DNA of 42,863 nt. Source: Pseudohongiella sp. (GTDB taxonomy: Bacteria; Pseudomonadota; Gammaproteobacteria; Pseudomonadales; Pseudohongiellaceae). The DNA lies in contig JABMOK010000160.1 in the NCBI GenBank assembly GCA_013204155.1, positions 1 through 42,863 on the forward strand, read 5' to 3'. The notes beneath the pieces were generated by a model that searched no databases, was not told where the DNA came from, and saw only the letters and a program-made list of their open reading frames with translations. Position numbers and translations under genes: made by a program. This document shows positions 34,626 through 42,147 of this stretch, piece by piece (the first letter of the stretch is position 1; each line of letters begins with the position of its first letter).

Positions 34626-34893
34626 CGGGATATTCCTCGATTTCAGCATAACTAGATTTCTGTAGTTTATCTCGCCTTACTAAAAGGCGCGATCAACCCG
34701 GCAAGCTGGGACGATAACCCATCCATGCCTCGCCGTCCTCAATGTTCAGCTCGGGAAACAGAGCGGCCGACGAACAACAGCGGCCGGCGCAGCTCGATCC
34801 AATGGGCGTCTCATATGCTTTGACGGCTTGGCTTATAGCCAAAATTTACGGATCAAAGTATTCTGACCCCCTTTGGCGGTATAGGGTAAGACC

Positions 34894-36057
34894 ATGATTA
34901 AGAAAATTGGCTTTGGCGTGCTGGCGTTGATTATCCTGTTAGTCATATTTGTCTTCATATCTCTGTTGTTTACAAGGCCACAACTTCCTTCAAAAACTTC
35001 CAATAGCTATGCCTGGCTGCAACCGGGCCCTTATACCGTTGGCCAAACCGATTTTGTGTTTGTGGACAATTCGCGCTCAACTAATGCGAACAGAGATTTT
35101 CCCGGCGCCCCGGAGCGGACTCTCCCAACTACGATCTGGTTTCCAGAGGATTTCGAAGGACCCTACCCGCTGATTATTCACTCCCATGGATTCATTTCAT
35201 CTCGCAACGAAGTGGTGTATTTATTGGAACAGTTGGTGAGCTATGGTTACGTGGTTGTCGCCGCCGACTTTCCCTTGACTAGTGGTGGCGCACCGGGCGG
35301 GCCGAACATCAATGACGTGTCCAGTCAGCCTGGAGACGTAAGCTTCCTGATCGACTCAGCCCTGGCACTGGCCGGTACTGACAAGCCCTTCAGCGGAGAA
35401 ATCGACCCGGATCGAATTGGTATTATGGGTGTGTCACTCGGTGGTTTCTCAACCTCTTTGACCACCTATCACCCACGCTTGCGTGAGCCGCGGGTGAAGG
35501 CCGCTATTTCTATTGCTGGCCCTTCGGCTAACCTGACGAAGCGCTTCTATGCGCAGAGCCAAGTCGAGATTCCTTTCCTCATGATTGCTGGCACCTCCGA
35601 TAGGCTCATTGACTATGGCTCGAACGCCGCTGTCATTCCGGAGAGAGTGCCTAACGGTGCGTTGCTGACGGTCGAAGGGGGGAATCACATCGGCTTCGTC
35701 GGAATATCCGAGCCTGCTTTTCGCCTTGTGTACAATGCTGATTCTCTGGCGTGTTGGTCGGTGCAGTCCAATGTTGATCAAGCAGAAGGAGAACTGTTTC
35801 CGGATTTGTTTTCGGAGAAAGACGGTATTGTTCTGGACGTCAACGCGCCTCAGCGATGCCAACAGGTCTCACCGCCAGAAGCGGGGCATCCAGGTCGTCA
35901 GCATATGATTACTCAGATCGGGGTATTGAGCTTTTTCGAATCGGTCTTCGCGGCTACTGATCGGCGTAGAGTCGAAGCAAAAGAATTATTGCGAACGCAT
36001 CTCGCGCGAGACTTTGTTGAAGCGCAATTTCGTGCGGCTGCTATCCTTTCAAATTAA
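34894..36057 (+). CDS. Membrane-anchored alpha/beta hydrolase
   Basis: A 387-residue protein with an N-terminal membrane helix (about 5-27) and a periplasmic alpha/beta hydrolase domain. RTLPTTIWFPEDF and the oxyanion segment IHSHGF precede the nucleophile elbow GVSLGGFS (Ser181), with acid Asp236 in AGTSDRLID and His265 in EGGNHIGF. The RxLPxxIWxP entry resembles PAF-acetylhydrolase and cutinase/chlorophyllase-like esterases. A C-terminal half of about 120 residues is additional. Substrate unknown. The region before it carries a TTCTGACCCCC motif of REP type. No clear SD. Confidence 0.82.
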   Translation: MIKKIGFGVLALIILLVIFVFISLLFTRPQLPSKTSNSYAWLQPGPYTVGQTDFVFVDNSRSTNANRDFPGAPERTLPTTIWFPEDFEGPYPLIIHSHGFISSRNEVVYLLEQLVSYGYVVVAADFPLTSGGAPGGPNINDVSSQPGDVSFLIDSALALAGTDKPFSGEIDPDRIGIMGVSLGGFSTSLTTYHPRLREPRVKAAISIAGPSANLTKRFYAQSQVEIPFLMIAGTSDRLIDYGSNAAVIPERVPNGALLTVEGGNHIGFVGISEPAFRLVYNADSLACWSVQSNVDQAEGELFPDLFSEKDGIVLDVNAPQRCQQVSPPEAGHPGRQHMITQIGVLSFFESVFAATDRRRVEAKELLRTHLARDFVEAQFRAAAILSN

Positions 36058-36122
36058 CTGACAGCGACAAAATTTATGGGATCAGTATGACTTAAATCAA
36101 CGTGTGCTACCCAGTTACGCCG

Positions 36123-36138
36123 AAAAATAAATCTGTCC
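36123..36138. repeat. REP-like half site
   Basis: AAAAATAAATCTGTCC, the left-hand orientation of the GGGACAGA-type element, lies about 65 bases before the small secreted protein gene. The matching opposite half is at 36590. Confidence 0.55.
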
Positions 36139-36202
36139 TTATTCCTGCTACACGAGAGTACAATCGAGTAGCTTTATTACATGAGATTACGGAGAAGACG
36201 CG

Positions 36203-36580
36203 ATGCAAAGACTCGGAAAATTTATATTAATGACACTTTCGACAACAATACTATTGGTATCGATGACCATGCCAGCAATGGGAGCAGATGTCACTGGAAG
36301 TTGGGCCATGACGGTGGTGACAGATGCGGGCTCGGGAATGATGAGTATTGTTCTGGAGCAGGAAGGGGATGTAGTAAAGGGTAGTATTACAGGTGACGCC
36401 GGTAACGCGTCCGTAAATGGGAAGGTTGAAAACGAAGTGGTTACATTTGGCCATAGCCTGCCAGAATATGGGGTATCTGCTAACTATAGCGGAGCGTTAG
36501 CGGGCAACACGATAAAAGGCACAGTTGATTTTGCTGATGGCGCGGCTACAGGCACTTTCACCGCTGAACGAAAAGAGTAA
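36203..36580 (+). CDS. Small exported beta-rich protein of unknown function
   Basis: A 125-residue protein with a signal peptide (to about residue 28, AMGAD). The mature 97 residues are short alternating strands with many Gly, Thr and Val: DVTGSWAMTVVTD, GDVVKGSITGDAGNASVNGK, GNTIKGTVDFADG. It looks like a lipocalin-like small beta-barrel, a pattern often found in uncharacterised periplasmic proteins. GGAG lies 8 bases before the ATG. It is flanked by inverted REP-like half sites, so it may have moved as a unit. No specific function. Confidence 0.7.
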   Translation: MQRLGKFILMTLSTTILLVSMTMPAMGADVTGSWAMTVVTDAGSGMMSIVLEQEGDVVKGSITGDAGNASVNGKVENEVVTFGHSLPEYGVSANYSGALAGNTIKGTVDFADGAATGTFTAERKE

Positions 36581-36589
36581 GGGTAAATA

Positions 36590-36607
36590 GGGACAGATTG
36601 ATTTTCG
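36590..36607. repeat. REP-like half site
   Basis: GGGACAGATTGATTTTCG, the right-hand partner of 36123. Together they flank the small secreted protein gene in inverted orientation. Confidence 0.6.
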
Positions 36608-36662
36608 TTTTTAGGCCTTGAGTCTGCCTGTCATGGAATAAGAGTGGGAGTACGAAGAGAAA

Positions 36663-36725
36663 GATGGTGCCCAGAGGCGGACCAATCTGCCTGGAGCAGA
36701 TTTGTGCAGCTGGAAGCTGGGCGTA
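36663..36725. repeat. Structured repeat, partial copy C
   Basis: GATGGTGCCCAGAGGCGGAC and the following two hairpins (through GGCGTA) match the first ~65 bases of the direct repeats at 41142 and 41818. The hairpin stems differ by paired substitutions. The copy breaks off at 36725, where a higB fragment begins. Confidence 0.8.
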
Positions 36726-36728
36726 AGT

Positions 36729-36819
36729 TTAGAGAGATTCTTCGCCAAAGGCGGCACCTCAGGTATTCAAGCAAGCGACGCCCGAAAAATAGCGGCGCAG
36801 CTTGCGTTCTATGCATGTA
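36729..36819 (+). pseudogene. Truncated higB toxin fragment
   Basis: In one frame this reads LERFFAKGGTSGIQASDARK and then IAAQLAF, matching residues about 10-36 of the intact HigB at 40544. Both ends are missing: the start has been replaced by the structured repeat and the 3' part by an IS3 remnant. Not functional. Confidence 0.85.
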
Positions 36820-36833
36820 GACGAACTTGTACT

Positions 36834-37135
36834 TTACAGAAGTTCCCTGGCAAGCAACGTTGCAGCCTTTTTTGCATTTGATTCTCTTCTTGTGAGCGCT
36901 CTAGCTCGCGCTTAAGGCGAGCAATTTCAGTTACTTGTGTGTCAGCGGATGTTCGCCTGCCATGACCCGAGAAAGCACCCTCTCCATGAGCATCAATCTG
37001 CTCTTTTCACTTGTAGAGCGGGTTCCTTGGTATCTCCAGTTCCCGAGCAATATCAGTTGTTGGTTTCTTTCCTGCATTCAGCAGGCGCACCGCTTCTAGC
37101 TTGAACTCTTTACTAAACGATTGTCGTTTATTCAT
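36834..37135 (-). pseudogene. IS3-family orfA remnant
   Basis: On the minus strand, from an ATG with AGGAG upstream, the reading frame is MNKRQSFSKEFKLEAVRLLN and later IARELEIPRNPLYK, the HTH start of an IS3-family OrfA. A TGA then replaces the expected Trp codon, KEQIDAHGEGAF follows in the same frame, and a +1/-1 slip near the A-run leads to KKAATLLARELL and a stop. With one nonsense and one frameshift it is a dead remnant; orfB is absent. Confidence 0.85.
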
Positions 37136-37148
37136 TGTTCACTCCTAT

Positions 37149-37162
37149 GGGACAATTGTCCC
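37149..37162. other. Palindrome at IS remnant end
   Basis: GGGACAATTGTCCC is a perfect 14-bp palindrome just upstream of the IS3 orfA remnant. It may be part of the element terminus; no terminal inverted repeat could be matched. Confidence 0.5.
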
Positions 37163-37344
37163 TAAATAGAAGCGTCCGTCAAACAGGGAGAGCTATACAG
37201 TGTCCCCTACTTCTGTAACGGGCAAGCAGGACCATTTAACTAGCTTGTGTTGCGAGCGGCAGAGACGGGTAGTACCATCGGTTAGGTTAAATCGGCCGCA
37301 GATAATTTTGGAGAGTAACGTGCTGGGGAAAAGGAGCAAGTTTA

Positions 37345-38304
37345 ATGAATGATTGGGACCACGCGTTCACCGGTAAACCAAAACAAGGGCTCGTTCAGGC
37401 GCACAGTTTTGCCGGTGCAACCAGTTTTTTTCGGGCCCCTTATCGGCGCGATCTAAGCGGAATTGATGTGGCAGTAACTGGCATTCCTTTGGATATCGCG
37501 ACTACCAATCGACCCGGAGCGCGACTCGGACCCAGAGCGATCCGTGCTGCGTCTATCTCTCTGGCATGGGAACGTCCATGGCCATGGACTGTAGACCCCA
37601 TGGAAGAACTGGCGATTGTTGATTACGGAGACTGCGAAATACCTCCGGGCTCTGAGCTGTGTAGTGTTGCTCATATTGAGGCTCATGTTGCACAAATTTT
37701 ACAAAGCGGTGCCGCCGCCTTGTTACTGGGTGGAGATCATTTTATTTCCTACCCAAGCATTTGTGCCCATGCAAAAGTTCATGGCCCACTGAGCCTGATT
37801 CATTTTGATGCGCACACGGATACCTGGCCGTCTTCCGGTGCGGGAATTAATCATGGCACTATGTTTTACAAGGCGGCCAAAGAAGGTCTCGTTCGACCCG
37901 AGACTTCGATACAGATCGGTATTCGTACCACCAATGAGGATACTCTGGGGTATGAGATCCTGTCTGCTGCCGATGTCCACACTCGGCCAGTCTCTGAGTT
38001 GTTACAACAGATTAAAAAAAGAGTCGGCGCAACACCAGTCTACCTTACCTTTGATATCGATTGTCTGGATCCTGCATTTGCGCCCGGTACCGGTACGCCT
38101 GTTCCTGGTGGTCTATCATCCTTTCAGGCTCTAAATATCATTCGTGGCCTAACCGGTATCAATCTAGTAGGCATGGATGTGGTAGAAGTGGCACCTTCCT
38201 ACGATCATGCGGAAATTACCGCGCTAGCAGCAGCGCAAATTTCAATCGAATTATTGTGTTTGTATGCGGAATCAAGCAGAGCAAATTCAGGTGGCTTAAA
38301 TTGA
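37345..38304 (+). CDS. speB: Agmatinase
   Basis: Agmatine ureohydrolase, converting agmatine to putrescine and urea in the cytoplasm. 319 residues. Di-manganese site motifs: GGDHFISYPS, LIHFDAHTDTW and LTFDIDCLDPAFAPGTGTP, all as in E. coli SpeB, as is the run NLVGMDVVEVAPSYDHAEIT. The SD AAGGAG lies 8 bases before the ATG. Its stop overlaps the TTG start of speA by four bases, so the two steps arginine to agmatine to putrescine are translationally coupled. In E. coli the order is speA then speB. Confidence 0.95.
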   Translation: MNDWDHAFTGKPKQGLVQAHSFAGATSFFRAPYRRDLSGIDVAVTGIPLDIATTNRPGARLGPRAIRAASISLAWERPWPWTVDPMEELAIVDYGDCEIPPGSELCSVAHIEAHVAQILQSGAAALLLGGDHFISYPSICAHAKVHGPLSLIHFDAHTDTWPSSGAGINHGTMFYKAAKEGLVRPETSIQIGIRTTNEDTLGYEILSAADVHTRPVSELLQQIKKRVGATPVYLTFDIDCLDPAFAPGTGTPVPGGLSSFQALNIIRGLTGINLVGMDVVEVAPSYDHAEITALAAAQISIELLCLYAESSRANSGGLN

Positions 38305-40274
38305 CTGACCGTGCAAGTACTACTTTAGTAAATAGAACCTGGAGTTCCAGTGATGCCCAGGAATTGTATGCCATGGATGTCTGGAGTGATGGGTTTTTCT
38401 ATGTCAACGAGAAAGGCCATGTTGCCGTCAAGCCGGTAAGCGAAGGAGAGCTGAGTGTTGACGTGACGGATGTGATTGCGGAGGCGTTGGCAGAAGGTTC
38501 TACGTTGCCACTTTTGATTCGCTTTCAAGATATCATTAGCTCACGCGTGCGTCGTTTGAATCACAAGTTCCGTGATGCCATCGCTGAAGCGTCGTACGAC
38601 GGTGAGTACCGCAGTATCTACCCAATCAAGGTTAACCAATTGCACGAAGTAGTGGCGGAGGTGCTTGAAGCAGGTAAGGAATTTAATCTAGGACTAGAAT
38701 GCGGTTCCCGCGCTGAACTGATCGCAGCCTTGCCACTTGTGGGCGATGTGCATCTGCTGCTGTGCAACGGTGTGAAAGATCGTACCATGCTGAATCTTAT
38801 GCTTAATGCGCAAGTGCTGGGGCAACAGGTGCTGCCGGTCATTGAGAAGTATTCCGAGTTTGAGCAATTGATGTCGTTAGCGGATCAACGCGATATGGCT
38901 CCGCGGATGGGAGTGCGGGTAAAACTTTCCACCAGAGGTTCAGGTCGTTGGTTTGAGTCGGGGGGTTCCGGCTCGAAATTCGGACTGACCGTTCCCGAAT
39001 TGATGCATATGGTGCACGAGTTAGAGCGTCGTGGTATTGCTGATAAACTCGAGCTGTTGCATTTTCATCTGGGCAGTCAGATTGCGGACATTCAGGTGCT
39101 TCGCGCTGCAGTCAGAGAAATTACACAAATGTACGCTGACCTTTGCTTGCGAGGCTTACAGATTCGTTTTCTTGACGTGGGTGGAGGCTTGGGTGTTGAT
39201 TACGGAGGAGACGGCGATAATCCTGAATCCTCAATAAATTATGGTCTGCGAGAGTATGCAAACATCGTCGTCTTCGCTGTTAAAGAAATTTGCGAAGAAC
39301 GCGGGGTACAGACGCCGGTTTTGCTCTCGGAAAGCGGCCGCGCATTGACAGCCCATCACTCAATGCTGGTGGTGCCGGTACTGGGAGTGCATCGACCCGA
39401 CAGTCCTCCGATGTCGCAAATGCCAGTTGATCCCCATGCTGTTGTTAAGCGCATGAGGCAAGTGTCAGATGCAATCAAAAATATTAGAAACATCGGCATG
39501 CTATTTGAAGTTTTTCATGATGCCCAGGAAATCCGTGAAGAATCTGAGCAACTAGCTCGTCTAGGCTATTTGCCGCTGGATCATTTGGCTCAAACTGACA
39601 GTTTATACTGGACTATTTGCCGCGAGGTGTTGCGACTTCTTCAAATAGAGGATCTGAATCCGCCGCCCAATGAGCAGTTGGAGTTGGAGCGACAATTAAC
39701 AGATTTATACCTTTGCGATTTTTCTGTATTCCAGTCCATACCTGATCATTGGGCAATTAAGCAGGTTTTTCCCGTGATGCCACTGGACAGGTTGGATGAG
39801 GAGCCCACGCGGCGTGCGCAATTAGTTGACCTGACCTGCGACTCCGATGGCAAGATTAGCGAATATGTATCTTCAAACGCGAACCGAAGTTGGTTGCCAC
39901 TGCATAATTTTAAACAGGGTGAACCCTATTATCTGGGGATATTTCTGGTGGGTGCTTACCAAGAAATTCTTGGTGATGCGCACAATCTGATTGGCCGTGT
40001 TGGGGAGGTACATGTCTACGCCAGCGCAGACGAGCCGGGTAATTTCTGGATAGAAGAAGTAATCAAGGGGATCAGTATCAAGGAGATGCTGTCGCAAGTG
40101 CAGTATTTCCCCAATGACCTGGATCGGCGGATGTCCGAGTTAATCAGGCAAAAAATTGCTTCAGGCGCGGTAAAACCCGCAGAGGGTATGCGAATTCTTA
40201 ATAATTACGTCAAGCGCCTGGATGACTTTACTTACTGCGATGCTGATTCGAGTCCTGGCCAGGTGTCGCCGTAG
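38301..40274 (+). CDS. speA: Biosynthetic arginine decarboxylase
   Basis: PLP-dependent arginine decarboxylase, arginine to agmatine and CO2. From the TTG at 38301 the protein has 657 residues, close to the 658 of E. coli SpeA; the longer frame upstream is noise within speB. Motifs: SIYPIKVNQLHEV with the PLP Lys, LLHFHLGSQ, LDVGGGLGVDYGG, SESGRALTAHHSMLV, LTCDSDGKI and VGAYQEILGDAHNLIGR. It overlaps speB by TTGA, so expression is coupled. Both enzymes together give putrescine for polyamine synthesis. Confidence 0.95.
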   Translation: MTDRASTTLVNRTWSSSDAQELYAMDVWSDGFFYVNEKGHVAVKPVSEGELSVDVTDVIAEALAEGSTLPLLIRFQDIISSRVRRLNHKFRDAIAEASYDGEYRSIYPIKVNQLHEVVAEVLEAGKEFNLGLECGSRAELIAALPLVGDVHLLLCNGVKDRTMLNLMLNAQVLGQQVLPVIEKYSEFEQLMSLADQRDMAPRMGVRVKLSTRGSGRWFESGGSGSKFGLTVPELMHMVHELERRGIADKLELLHFHLGSQIADIQVLRAAVREITQMYADLCLRGLQIRFLDVGGGLGVDYGGDGDNPESSINYGLREYANIVVFAVKEICEERGVQTPVLLSESGRALTAHHSMLVVPVLGVHRPDSPPMSQMPVDPHAVVKRMRQVSDAIKNIRNIGMLFEVFHDAQEIREESEQLARLGYLPLDHLAQTDSLYWTICREVLRLLQIEDLNPPPNEQLELERQLTDLYLCDFSVFQSIPDHWAIKQVFPVMPLDRLDEEPTRRAQLVDLTCDSDGKISEYVSSNANRSWLPLHNFKQGEPYYLGIFLVGAYQEILGDAHNLIGRVGEVHVYASADEPGNFWIEEVIKGISIKEMLSQVQYFPNDLDRRMSELIRQKIASGAVKPAEGMRILNNYVKRLDDFTYCDADSSPGQVSP

Positions 40275-40368
40275 CGAAATTTTCGATACTGTCAAATTCA
40301 CGCCTCTTGTTTGATAACGAGGCTATGAATACATCAAAACCATTGTACAAGCGGCACAGTGTCTGAGG

Positions 40369-40403
40369 TTCCCCCAATAAAACGATCCGTTTTATTGGGG
40401 GAA
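40369..40403. terminator. Perfect 16-bp inverted repeat after speA
   Basis: TTCCCCCAATAAAACG at 40369-40384 and its exact complement at 40388-40403 surround three bases. It is stable enough to stop or pause transcription, but no T-tract follows, so it may act as an mRNA 3' end stabiliser or be a small mobile-element relic. Confidence 0.6.
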
Positions 40404-40447
40404 GATCAGTGTGCCATGCAGTTGAATCTAATTGATGCCATTTTGTG

Positions 40448-40464
40448 AGTATTTGACAAATACT
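40448..40464. promoter_or_regulatory. Candidate HigA operator/promoter
   Basis: AGTATTTG-A-CAAATACT is a perfect 17-bp odd palindrome 80 bp before higB. TTGACA (40453-40458) inside it would serve as a -35 box. HigA-type antitoxins repress their own promoter through such palindromes. No obvious -10 hexamer at 17 bp. Confidence 0.5.
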
Positions 40465-40543
40465 AATCCCTGTTGCGCATCACGGAACACCAGGCTATCA
40501 TTCGTCAGGTGAATAACAAATAGTGCTGACTGGGATTTTGTTG

Positions 40544-40822
40544 ATGATCAAAACTTTTAAGCACAAAGGCTTAGAGAGATTTTTCACCAAAGGCAGCACC
40601 TCAGGCATTCAAGCGAGCCACGCCCGCAAAATAGCTGACCAGCTCGCGTTTTTGCATGCGGCCCAAGAAATTGGTGATATCGATAAACCTGGCTACAAAT
40701 TGCACGAGCTTAAAGGAAAGTTAAAAGATCATTGGGCGATTAGTGTTTCTGGCAATTGGCGAATTGTTTTTATATTTAAAGACGGCGATGCATACGTTGT
40801 TAATTATGAGGATTATCACTAA
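40544..40822 (+). CDS. higB: HigB toxin (RelE/HigB family mRNA interferase)
   Basis: A 92-residue toxin. The ATG at 40544 gives the usual family length; an in-frame GTG at 40523 adds 7 residues that do not fit. Family pattern: MIKTFKHKGLERFFTKGS at the start, LHELKGKLKDHWAISVSGNW in the middle and FKDGDAYVVNYEDYH at the end. It should cut ribosome-bound mRNA. Stop and higA start share one base, so they are coupled. A truncated relative lies at 36729. Confidence 0.92.
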   Translation: MIKTFKHKGLERFFTKGSTSGIQASHARKIADQLAFLHAAQEIGDIDKPGYKLHELKGKLKDHWAISVSGNWRIVFIFKDGDAYVVNYEDYH

Positions 40823-41127
40823 TGACTTTACAGCAGCATAACCCACCGCATCCAGGTGCATTGATTCAAAGGACATATATCGAGCCATTTAATGAAGTCA
40901 CCGGCAATAAAGTCGCTGATCGACTCGGTGTTGCACGTAGCACTTTTAATCGGTTGCTAAATGGCGTTTCTGATGTGTCGCCTGAAATGGCAGTTAGGCT
41001 TTCTGGAGTTCTAGGTGGGTCAGCTGAAAGCTGGTTAATGCTTCAAGATAGTTATGATTTATGGAAAGCTCGTCAATCAATCGACGTCAAAAGTCTTGAG
41101 CTTATAGACTTTAATAAAGTGGCCTGA
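40822..41127 (+). CDS. higA: HigA antitoxin
   Basis: A 101-residue XRE-type helix-turn-helix antitoxin. HPGALIQRTYIEP, then VADRLGVARSTFNRLLNG (HTH), SPEMAVRLSGVLGGSAESWL and MLQDSYDLWKARQS are diagnostic of HigA/VapI-like antitoxins, which sit after the toxin, as here. It neutralises HigB and likely represses from the palindrome at 40448. Directly followed by structured repeat A. Confidence 0.92.
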   Translation: MTLQQHNPPHPGALIQRTYIEPFNEVTGNKVADRLGVARSTFNRLLNGVSDVSPEMAVRLSGVLGGSAESWLMLQDSYDLWKARQSIDVKSLELIDFNKVA

Positions 41128-41141
41128 ATGGGCTGAGAATA

Positions 41142-41415
41142 GATGGTGCCCAGGGGCGGACAAGCTTGCCCGGAGCAAGTTTGGACAGCCGAAGGCTGGG
41201 CGTAGCCCGAGCCCATGGATGGGCGAGTCACTAATCCAAATAGCCTAAGGGCTGTTTGTCCCCTTCGCGCTGTCGCGCTCGTTGAAAACTGCTGTCGCAG
41301 TTATTCGAACCAACGATACGAGGATTTTCAGTAGACAGCACGTCCGATTCCTTAATTGAATCAGTGAGTTAAAATTGATAAATCAGAGTGTGCTAAGAAG
41401 TGTGCTATAGATTTA
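41142..41415. repeat. Structured direct repeat, copy A
   Basis: About 265 bases nearly identical to copy B at 41818-42086. It contains a chain of small hairpins: GCTTGC/GCAAGT, AGCC-GAA-GGCT, GGGC-GTA-GCCC, GCCCAT-GG-ATGGGC and AACTGC/GCAGTT. It starts right after higA. The first bases TGGTGCCCAGGGGCGGAC resemble the complement of a tRNA 3' end, a weak hint of an attachment-site origin. Confidence 0.88.
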
Positions 41416-41482
41416 CGGTCTAATCGTACCCTTTACTCTAACCCCATTTCTTCACATCCTACATTTGCTCTGCAGTCATCTT

Positions 41483-41698
41483 CTACTTCACCTGCAATGG
41501 ATAAATTAATTTTTCTAATCCATTCACTTTAATTTCATAAGTTAGTTGTAGCAATTCGCCGATTTGGCCTTGTGGAAATCCCTGTCTGGCAAACCAAACC
41601 AAATAGGGTTCTGGTAATTCGATCAGTGTTCTGTCCTTGTACTTACCGAAGGGCATTTTCATATTGGCGACCTTTTTGAGGTTTTCTGGATCGAACAT
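41483..41698 (-). CDS. DUF3820 family protein
   Basis: A 71-residue protein from the ATG at 41698; the upstream in-frame extension reads through repeat B and is not real. It shows MKMPFGKYKDRTLIELPEPY and LVWFARQGFPQGQIGELLQL, then YEIKVNGLEKLIYPL, the recognisable DUF3820 pattern. Function unknown; some relatives are annotated as quorum-sensing-regulated virulence factor, which I do not rely on. It lies between two structured direct repeats, suggesting cassette-like movement. Confidence 0.88.
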   Translation of the reverse strand: MFDPENLKKVANMKMPFGKYKDRTLIELPEPYLVWFARQGFPQGQIGELLQLTYEIKVNGLEKLIYPLQVK

Positions 41699-41731
41699 CT
41701 TCTCAAGTCTTTTCCGAAAGATAAGTGTCGT

Positions 41732-41783
41732 GAATAAATAGGGTGAATAAATAGGGTCAGAGTAAATAGGCTCAGAGTAAATA
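41732..41783. repeat. Short tandem repeats with GGGTCAGAGTAAAT core
   Basis: GAATAAATAGGGT is repeated twice (41732-41744 and 41745-41757), followed by two copies of a CAGAGTAAATA unit. GGGTCAGAGTAAAT is a REP-like core also seen, inverted, near 33491 and 34864. Confidence 0.75.
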
Positions 41784-41817
41784 TACAGTAGTTTTGGGAG
41801 TGAGGTGATTATTCCCC

Positions 41818-42086
41818 GGGGCGGACAAGCTTGCCCGGAGCAAGTTTGGACAGCCGAAGGCTGGGCGTAGCCCGAGCCCATGGATGGGCGAGTCAATAAT
41901 CCAAACAGCCTAAGGGCTATTTGTCCCCTTCGGGCTTCGCGCTGACGCGCTCGTAGCTAACTGCTTCGCAGTTGGTCGAACCACCGACACGAGGATTTTC
42001 AGTAGACTGCGCGACCGATTCCTTGTGCTAATCAATGAGTTAAAACTGCGAAATCAAAGTGTGCTAAGAAGTGTGCTATGGATTTA
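41818..42086. repeat. Structured direct repeat, copy B
   Basis: Second full copy of the repeat at 41142-41415 with the same hairpin chain. It differs by scattered substitutions and small indels mainly in the loop region near 41935-41985. Together they bracket the DUF3820 gene. Confidence 0.88.
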
Positions 42087-42147
42087 AGGAAAACTCTTAC
42101 TCATAACTACTGTATTTTTACCTTAACCCCTTACTCGTGCGCATCCT

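Noticed and set aside
41699-41896. An upstream extension of the DUF3820 gene to 137 residues
   Set aside because: The added residues are translated repeat B, and DUF3820 proteins start at the internal Met.
41142-42086. Structured repeats as integron attC sites
   Set aside because: They lack the RYYYAAC...GTTRRRY ends of attC and no integrase is in the window. The tRNA-like first bases are also too short to claim an attachment site.
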